64,000 nt of DNA from JAXMHB01 sp046346965 (GTDB taxonomy: Bacteria > Pseudomonadota > Gammaproteobacteria > Xanthomonadales > SZUA-5): contig JAXMHB010000004.1 of NCBI GenBank assembly GCA_046346965.1, positions 62,001 to 126,000 of the forward strand, in the 5' to 3' direction. Below the pieces are notes generated by a model, which saw only the letters and a list, made by a program, of their open reading frames with translations, searched no databases and was not told where the DNA came from. Made by a program: the position numbers and the translations under genes. Positions 59,914 to 64,000 of this stretch are shown here, in pieces. Position 1 is the stretch's first letter. Every line of letters begins with the position of its first letter.

Positions 59914-60233
59914 GGCTTGAACCGGCGGTCGAGCTCCGCCTGGGCAAAATACGCGCTGGCCTTGCGCAGGATCTCGTTCGCCTGCCGCAGCTCGCGGTTC
60001 TCGCGTTCGAGCTGCTTGATCCGCTCGGCTTCATCCGTCGTTCGACCCGGCAGCTTGCCGGTATCGCGCTCAGCCTGCCGAACCCAGCGCCGAAGGGTCT
60101 CAGCCGTACAGCCGATCTTCCCGGCCACCGAACCGATCGCCGCCCACTGCGAGCCGTATTCGCTCTGGTGTTCCAGTACCAGCCGCACCGCCCGCTCTCG
60201 CGTCTCGGGGGAGTAGTTCTCTGACTTTCTCAT
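59910..60233 (-). CDS. IS3-family transposase OrfA (helix-turn-helix)
   Basis: A 107-residue DNA-binding subunit. ETRERAVRLVLEHQSEYGSQWAAI and CTAETLRRWVRQAERD form the HTH, followed by a leucine-zipper segment (IKQLERENRELRQANEILRKASAYFA). Overlaps orfB by four bases. Confidence 0.95.
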   Translation of the reverse strand: MRKSENYSPETRERAVRLVLEHQSEYGSQWAAIGSVAGKIGCTAETLRRWVRQAERDTGKLPGRTTDEAERIKQLERENRELRQANEILRKASAYFAQAELDRRFKP

Positions 60234-60283
60234 CGCTCGATCCTCTCAAAGGAAAGAGCCTCCGGGAAAGCCGGGGCGGTTCA

Positions 60284-60597
60284 TGCCGATCCGGAACTTC
60301 TCGTGTGTCGCTCCCTTGCGAGTGTTGAGCCGAGCCTGCAACACAGCACGCTCCGAATCGGCGTACAGGTGATTGCTCATGACTGCATGGGCATACACCG
60401 CCACCGCGTAGATCCCGCCCAACTCCCTGATTCGATTCGCGATCATGGACTTGCGCGCGTCGTGATCCGTGATCCTTGCCCGTGAGCGGGTCGACACCAC
60501 ACAGCCACGCCCGGCGCACGCAGCGCGCCACGCAGAAGCACATGCCGTTCTGCTCGATGCTGACAGTGTGGGCGCGGGCGAGTGTCATGGTGTGCAT
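60284..60597 (-). pseudogene. Broken RAYT 5' fragment fused to an IS630 fragment
   Basis: On the minus strand from 60597: HTMTLARAHTVS...CVRRAWLCGVDPLTGKDH matches the N-terminus of the intact RAYT at 62792-63742. A 7-bp tandem duplication (GTGATCC twice at 60462-60475) shifts the frame; the match then resumes as DARKSMIANRIRELG to MSNHL. After this (near 60370) the sequence switches to an unrelated block (SERAVLQARLNTRKG) that continues beyond the IS3 copy as an IS630-like transposase. So RAYT was truncated first and later hit by IS3. Confidence 0.8.
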
Positions 60598-60993
60598 GAT
60601 GGCTAGCTTCAGTGGCGATGTCGGTCGAACTTCGCCGCCCCTTGTGCCAGAATTTTGCTACAGAACGCCGAGTCCTTGCGTTGATTCGAGGACTTAAGGG
60701 ATCTTGGCCTGCAGTGATGAATCATGTCCCCGCTTCCTCCAGCGAGCTTCTGACGTGAGACCTGACGCGATCCTGCGAGTGAGATTTCTGACTGCCTCCG
60801 AAGGCGCACTAACGAGGCACTAAGGACACTAACGAGAAGCACTAACGAGGACACGCAGGATTTGCTTGAGCACGGCGCCAGAGGCCGATCATTGCTCGCG
60901 TCTCTGGAGGTTCCGGCCGTCTGAGTGGCGTTCTGCGCACGAAAATCCAACGCCCCTAGGCGCCCGCGGCGCTGAAAATGCTTGCTGAGCCGC
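60598..60993. other. Non-coding flank between RAYT fragments
   Basis: No gene seen. The left part resembles the upstream region of the intact RAYT (AGAATTTT-x-CTAC near 60651 against 63806). It also holds the CTAACGAG array at 60807-60850 and the non-coding half of the long direct repeat that begins at 60852. Confidence 0.55.
60807..60850. repeat. Short tandem CACTAACGAGG-type repeat
   Basis: Three imperfect units: CACTAACGAGG, then CACTAAGGACACTAACGAG, then GCACTAACGAGG. Each is followed by sequence like the ACACGCAGGATTTGCTTGA string that recurs at 60852, 61142 and 62651. A diverged minisatellite attached to the RAYT repeats. Confidence 0.6.
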
Positions 60994-61125
60994 TCAGCTC
61001 AGTTTTTCGAGCCAGCGGGCATAGCCGATGCCTTTCATCCACGCCTGTCCGATGACTTGTGCCTTTTCCACGATCGCCTCGGCGCCGCCGACGATGCGCC
61101 AGTAGGCCGAGCCGACACCCTTCAC
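60852..61125. repeat. Long direct repeat, copy 1 (RAYT 3' end and flank)
   Basis: About 275 bp nearly identical to 62651-62926: CACGCAGGATTTGCTTGAGC..., the non-coding CTGAG-CCG-CTCAG hairpin, then the last 44 codons of RAYT. Differences are mostly single bases. The pair brackets the IS110 copy. Confidence 0.85.
60994..61125 (-). pseudogene. RAYT 3' fragment
   Basis: Minus-strand VKGVGSAYWRIVGGAEAIVEK and GQAWMKGIGYARWLEKLS match the end of the intact RAYT. The N-terminal part is absent; its left-hand neighbour is the short array instead. Not functional. Confidence 0.85.
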
Positions 61126-61190
61126 TCGACGACAAACGAGGACACGCAGGATTTGCTTGACGACAAACGAGGACATACATGGACGCCCCC

Positions 61191-61523
61191 GAGATAGCAA
61201 GTACTACGCTTTTTCCGGACGAGTGCAGCTGTCGCTGGCCTTGCGCTGGGGTGGTTCCGGGTTGTTCGGTGGATGGTCTGCTGGTTCGTTGAGCGCCTGC
61301 AGCCTTGAAAGTAGAGAAGCGGTTCGCGGACATACATTCGGCGTCTGTGTGGGCGGTATCGCCCGCGCCATGGTGTGATCCGATACCCGACGGCCTCTAC
61401 ACTCAAACGAGCTGGTCGGCTCGTGTCCTCGGTTCAGGTTTCCGTCGGGTCGGATATCCGTTGTCTACGCCAAGCTGGAGGGGTTCTCGGTGGGCTCCCT
61501 TGCGGTGAGGGGTTTGTTGCAAG
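61191..61523 (-). other. Long non-coding end of the IS110 element; candidate guide (bridge/seek) RNA region
   Basis: In the minus-strand orientation of the transposase this 330-bp stretch is downstream of the stop codon. IS1111-type elements encode their guide RNA in this position. No gene was found in it. No secondary structure was computed, so the RNA itself is inference from family. Confidence 0.45.
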
Positions 61524-62558
61524 TCAGGCTTTGGCTGGACGGAAGGCCCGTCGCATGTCAAAGGGTTCGTCGGAAATCAGGGCTCGGTAGGCGAGCCGGG
61601 TGATCTTGTTGGCCAGGGCCACGATGGCGCGGTGGCGCCCCCGGCGTTGCAGAATGCCTTCGAGCCATTCGCGGAGCAGTGGATGCTGGTTGTCGAGCCA
61701 GCGGGTGACGGTACGTGCACCATGAATCAACTGTCGGCGCAAACTGCGGTCGCCGGCTTTGGTGATGTGCCCAAGCCCGGTATGACCGCCGCTGCCGTTC
61801 TGCCGCGGCACCAGTCCGATCCATGCGGCCATATTGCGACCGTTATCGAACTGCTGTGCGTTACCGGCTTTGGCGATCAGCGAGGCGGCAATCACCGGCC
61901 CGATGCCTGGAATGGCTTGCAGGCGATGGTTCGCCGCATGGGCGCGCGCTTGTTCGAGCAGCATCGCCTCGACCCTCGCCAGACGCTGGCAAAGGTCCGC
62001 AAGATCGCGCGCGAGTTGAGCCAGAACCAGGGTGGTGATCGGGGAATGTTCGGCGGATTCCACCGGTAACTGCGCCACTGCCGCCAGCAGGTCCGGGATA
62101 CCCTTGGGAAAGGTGAGGCCGTATTCACGCGCGAAGCCGCGGATCTGATTGCCCATGGCGGTGCGCTGGGTGACCAGGTGATCACGTAACTGCACGAGCA
62201 TCGCGAGATCCTGTTGCTCAATCGATTTGACCGGCACAGGATGTAATCCTGGGCGCTGTGCAGCCTCGACGATCGCAAGCGCATCGTGGCCATCGCTCTT
62301 GTGGATGCGCCGGAAGGCCTTGACGTGCTGAGGTGGGATTAACATCGCCTGATGCCCGTGGCGCTGTGCAAATCGTCCCCAATAGTGCGCAGACCCGCAC
62401 GCTTCCATGGCAACCACGGTGGGCGGCGTATTGGCCAGCAGTTCCTTGGCCTTGGCAACGGACATCGCCCGGTTCCTGGTGATCTGCCCGCGGTCATCGC
62501 GTTGGCAGACTTGAATCGTGGACTTCGCCAAATCCAATCCGATGAGCGTAGTCTTCAT
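61524..62558 (-). CDS. IS110-family DEDD transposase
   Basis: A 344-residue recombinase. GLDLAKSTIQVC, AMEACGSAHYWGRFA, and DGHDALAI provide the acidic residues of the N-terminal RuvC-like DEDD domain. The C-terminal transposase_20 domain has LQAIPGIGPVIAASL and GSGGHTGLGHITKAGDRSLRRQLIHGA with the catalytic Ser. Start ATG 62558 has GAGGAGG upstream; the ORF extends further in frame but without family sequence. Confidence 0.95.
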   Translation of the reverse strand: MKTTLIGLDLAKSTIQVCQRDDRGQITRNRAMSVAKAKELLANTPPTVVAMEACGSAHYWGRFAQRHGHQAMLIPPQHVKAFRRIHKSDGHDALAIVEAAQRPGLHPVPVKSIEQQDLAMLVQLRDHLVTQRTAMGNQIRGFAREYGLTFPKGIPDLLAAVAQLPVESAEHSPITTLVLAQLARDLADLCQRLARVEAMLLEQARAHAANHRLQAIPGIGPVIAASLIAKAGNAQQFDNGRNMAAWIGLVPRQNGSGGHTGLGHITKAGDRSLRRQLIHGARTVTRWLDNQHPLLREWLEGILQRRGRHRAIVALANKITRLAYRALISDEPFDMRRAFRPAKA

Positions 62559-62650
62559 GTTGGACGCCTCCTCAATTCCTGAACTGGTGGCCCCTGATGG
62601 TCTCCAGTGTGGCGCACACGACGCCGTAGGTGGGGAGGCGTCCATCACAT

Positions 62651-62926
62651 CACGCAGGATTTGCTTGAGCACGGCGCCAGAGGCCGATCATTGCTCGCGT
62701 CTCTGGAGGTTCGGGCCGTCTGAGTGGCGTTCTGCACGAAAATCCAACGCCCCTAGGCGCCCGCGGCGCCTAAGATTGCTGGCTGAGCCGCTCAGCTCAG
62801 TTTTTCGAGCCAGCGGGCGTAGCCGATGCCTTTCATCCACGCCTGACCGACGGCGGCTGCTTTGTCCATGATCGCCTCGGCGCCGCCGACAATGCGCCAG
62901 TAGGCTGAGCCGACGCCCTTCACTTG
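62651..62926. repeat. Long direct repeat, copy 2
   Basis: Second copy of the 275-bp repeat at 60852-61125. Here it belongs to the intact RAYT: the non-coding flank, hairpin CTGAG-CCG-CTCAG at 62782-62794, and the last 44 codons. Confidence 0.85.
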
Positions 62927-63742
62927 CCCGGTCCAGTGGCTGGCATCGAGTCCGAGTCGGCGCAGGGCGGGCGGTTCGGTGTGGTGGATGGCGCCACGCT
63001 TGTCCGGTCGGATTTGTCGGCCCGTGTATTCCACCAGTTGGATGTATTCCGCCTCGGTCATCGACAGCCGAAACACGGACAAGCCAACGATGGGCCGCAG
63101 CGTTTCGGTCGCTCTGGCCGGCTGATCCCGCAAGGTCTCTGCGCGCGCCTGCACGCTGGTGTGATCCGAGCGCTCAACGTTCTTGGCGATGCCAGCCCTG
63201 ACCGGGTTCAAGTCCACGTAAGCCATGGCCGCCGCCAAGGCGCGTTCGTCTGCCAGCAACTGGCACTTGAAACGGCCCTCCCAAAAACGCCCCTTGATGC
63301 CGTCCTCCGCATTGGCCCGCCGAGCGACGTACTCGTCCAGGCACTTCATGAACCACGACAGATCGCACAGCCGCTTGCGATAGATGTCGGCCATCGCCAC
63401 CAGTCGCTGCCGCCGCGCCGCTTGGCGCTCGGGATCGGAAAGCATGAACAGCCGCCCCCAGCGATCCGCGACCTCTTCATCCGTCCAGACCCGCGCCAGG
63501 TCAGGTTCGACCGACAGCACCACATGCAGATGGTTGCTCATCACCGCATACGCGTACACGGCGACCGCAAAGATCTCACCCAACTCCCGGATTCGATTGA
63601 CGATCATCGGCTTGCGCGCGTCGTGGTCCTTGCCGGTGAGCGGATCGACGCCGCACAGCCACGCCCGGCGCACGCAGCGCGTCACGCAGTGGTACATGCC
63701 GTGCTGGTCGGTGCTGACAGTGTGGGCGCGGGCTGGTGTCAT
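62792..63742 (-). CDS. REP-associated tyrosine transposase (RAYT)
   Basis: A 316-residue HUH single-strand transposase. MSNHLHVVLSV holds the metal-binding HUH pair His71/His73; Tyr138 in LDEYVARRAN is the likely nucleophile, and IKGRFWEGRFKCQ is the family core. It mobilises or amplifies REP palindromes in relatives. The stop overlaps hairpin CTGAG-CCG-CTCAG, and the flank shows similar palindromes. Intact, unlike the two fragments nearby. Confidence 0.9.
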   Translation of the reverse strand: MTPARAHTVSTDQHGMYHCVTRCVRRAWLCGVDPLTGKDHDARKPMIVNRIRELGEIFAVAVYAYAVMSNHLHVVLSVEPDLARVWTDEEVADRWGRLFMLSDPERQAARRQRLVAMADIYRKRLCDLSWFMKCLDEYVARRANAEDGIKGRFWEGRFKCQLLADERALAAAMAYVDLNPVRAGIAKNVERSDHTSVQARAETLRDQPARATETLRPIVGLSVFRLSMTEAEYIQLVEYTGRQIRPDKRGAIHHTEPPALRRLGLDASHWTGQVKGVGSAYWRIVGGAEAIMDKAAAVGQAWMKGIGYARWLEKLS

Positions 63743-63873
63743 GCGACGATGATCGCGAGCCGCGGCTGCCCTGTCTGTCGGATTTCTTCGCGTCCTTGTG
63801 TAAGAATTTTCCTACGGATTGCCGCGTGTCCCCGATCACCCCGAGTCGATCACGATTTTGTTGAGGTAATGGT

Positions 63874-64000
63874 ATGGACACTGCTGTGCGAGTCCATCGC
63901 GTCTTCGGTGCAATGGCGAACTACCAAAAGGCAAATCCGACGGATGGCTGGTCGATAAGACTGGCTGATGGGCTACTCGGAGAGCCCATTGGGTGCTATC
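63874..64000 (+). CDS. Possible start of a hypothetical gene (runs off right edge)
   Basis: ATG 63874 has a GAGGT ribosome site seven bases upstream and the frame is open to the end of the window (42 codons, beginning MDTAVRVHRVFGAMANYQ). No family recognised. Too short to be sure; downstream sequence would settle it. Confidence 0.4.
   Translation, partial: MDTAVRVHRVFGAMANYQKANPTDGWSIRLADGLLGEPIGCY

Larger units (their letters stand above)
58975..60283. mobile_element. IS3-family insertion sequence (complete, about 1.3 kb)
   Basis: Ends carry inverted repeats beginning TGAACCGCCCCGG at 58975 and on the reverse strand at 60283, with a further TTCCCGGAG similarity inside. TG...CA termini are standard for IS3. 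Both sides are flanked by TGC (58972-58974 and 60284-60286), a 3-bp target duplication, so the copy is recent. It carries orfA and orfB in the overlapping arrangement and interrupts an IS630 remnant. Confidence 0.92.
61176..62652. mobile_element. IS110-family (IS1111-type) element inserted in a RAYT-linked repeat
   Basis: About 1.48 kb with one transposase gene. Subterminal inverted repeats ATGGACGCCCCC (61179-61190) and its complement GGGGAGGCGTCCAT (62632-62645) are the hallmark of the IS1111 subgroup. Outside them, the left flank ends GAGGACA (61169-61175) and the right flank starts CACGCAGG (62651). Joining them restores GAGGACACGCAGG, exactly the string at 60847-60859, so the empty target can be reconstructed from the window itself. 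Boundaries are accurate to one or two bases because of the shared CA. Confidence 0.85.

Noticed and set aside
62924..63958. 344-codon plus-strand frame
   Set aside because: Antisense to the intact RAYT; no domain seen.

Overview
The window is a GC-rich chromosome segment from a Gammaproteobacterium, most likely of the Xanthomonadales/Lysobacterales type. The evidence is gene content and order: an LPS-export cluster (kdsD-kdsC-lptC-lptA-lptB) divergent from ibaG and murA, a carA-carB-greA block, ppsR/ppsA, a wrbA-DUF2069 pair, and REP-like intergenic palindromes. No rRNA and no CRISPR array was seen. One tRNA gene, tRNA-Arg(TCG), is present.

Layout. 1-1519 (minus): a three-gene RiPP operon of the split-borosin type (alpha-N-methyltransferase, GNAT acetyltransferase, precursor peptide). 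The precursor runs off the left edge. 1611-8451: secreted zinc metalloprotease, FAD oxidoreductase, two-gene ABC exporter, Dps, and a DODA-type dioxygenase. 8503-8909: REP-like palindromes and the tRNA. 8910-19111: secreted unknown protein, murA-ibaG, kds/lpt operon, acylphosphatase, TlpA-like thioredoxin, YihY membrane protein, wrbA-DUF2069. 19172-24578 (minus): penicillin-acylase family enzyme, nudC, erpA, bactofilin, coiled-coil membrane protein. 24819-30448: a multidomain signalling protein with several degenerate domains and a hybrid histidine kinase. 30597-33165: zur, an AstE/AspA-type hydrolase, an NAD-dependent epimerase. 33299-43446: a six-gene yfaAPQST-like operon built around an alpha-2-macroglobulin, with two DUF2135 paralogues at its ends. 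43474-49960: lipase-like hydrolase and wax-ester synthase/DGAT, greB, VWA lipoprotein, ppsR, rlmJ. 50093-58034: ppsA, carA, carB, greA, with a four-helix-bundle gene inserted between carA and carB inside near-perfect inverted heptamer arrays. 58331-64000: accessory DNA with an intact IS3-family element, an intact IS110 (IS1111-type) element, an intact REP-associated tyrosine transposase (RAYT), two RAYT fragments, an IS630 fossil and long direct repeats.

How the genes work together. The kds/lpt block makes Kdo and exports LPS. MurA, the bactofilin, YihY and DUF6776 are envelope related. The yfa-like operon encodes a periplasmic macroglobulin trap with accessory secreted proteins. ppsA and its kinase/phosphatase PpsR are separated only by rlmJ. 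carAB would make carbamoyl phosphate despite the insertion between the two genes.

The two most interesting items are the split-borosin operon at the left edge and the inverted-repeat-flanked four-helix-bundle module inside carAB. Family calls come from recognised motifs and synteny by eye; no database search was run.
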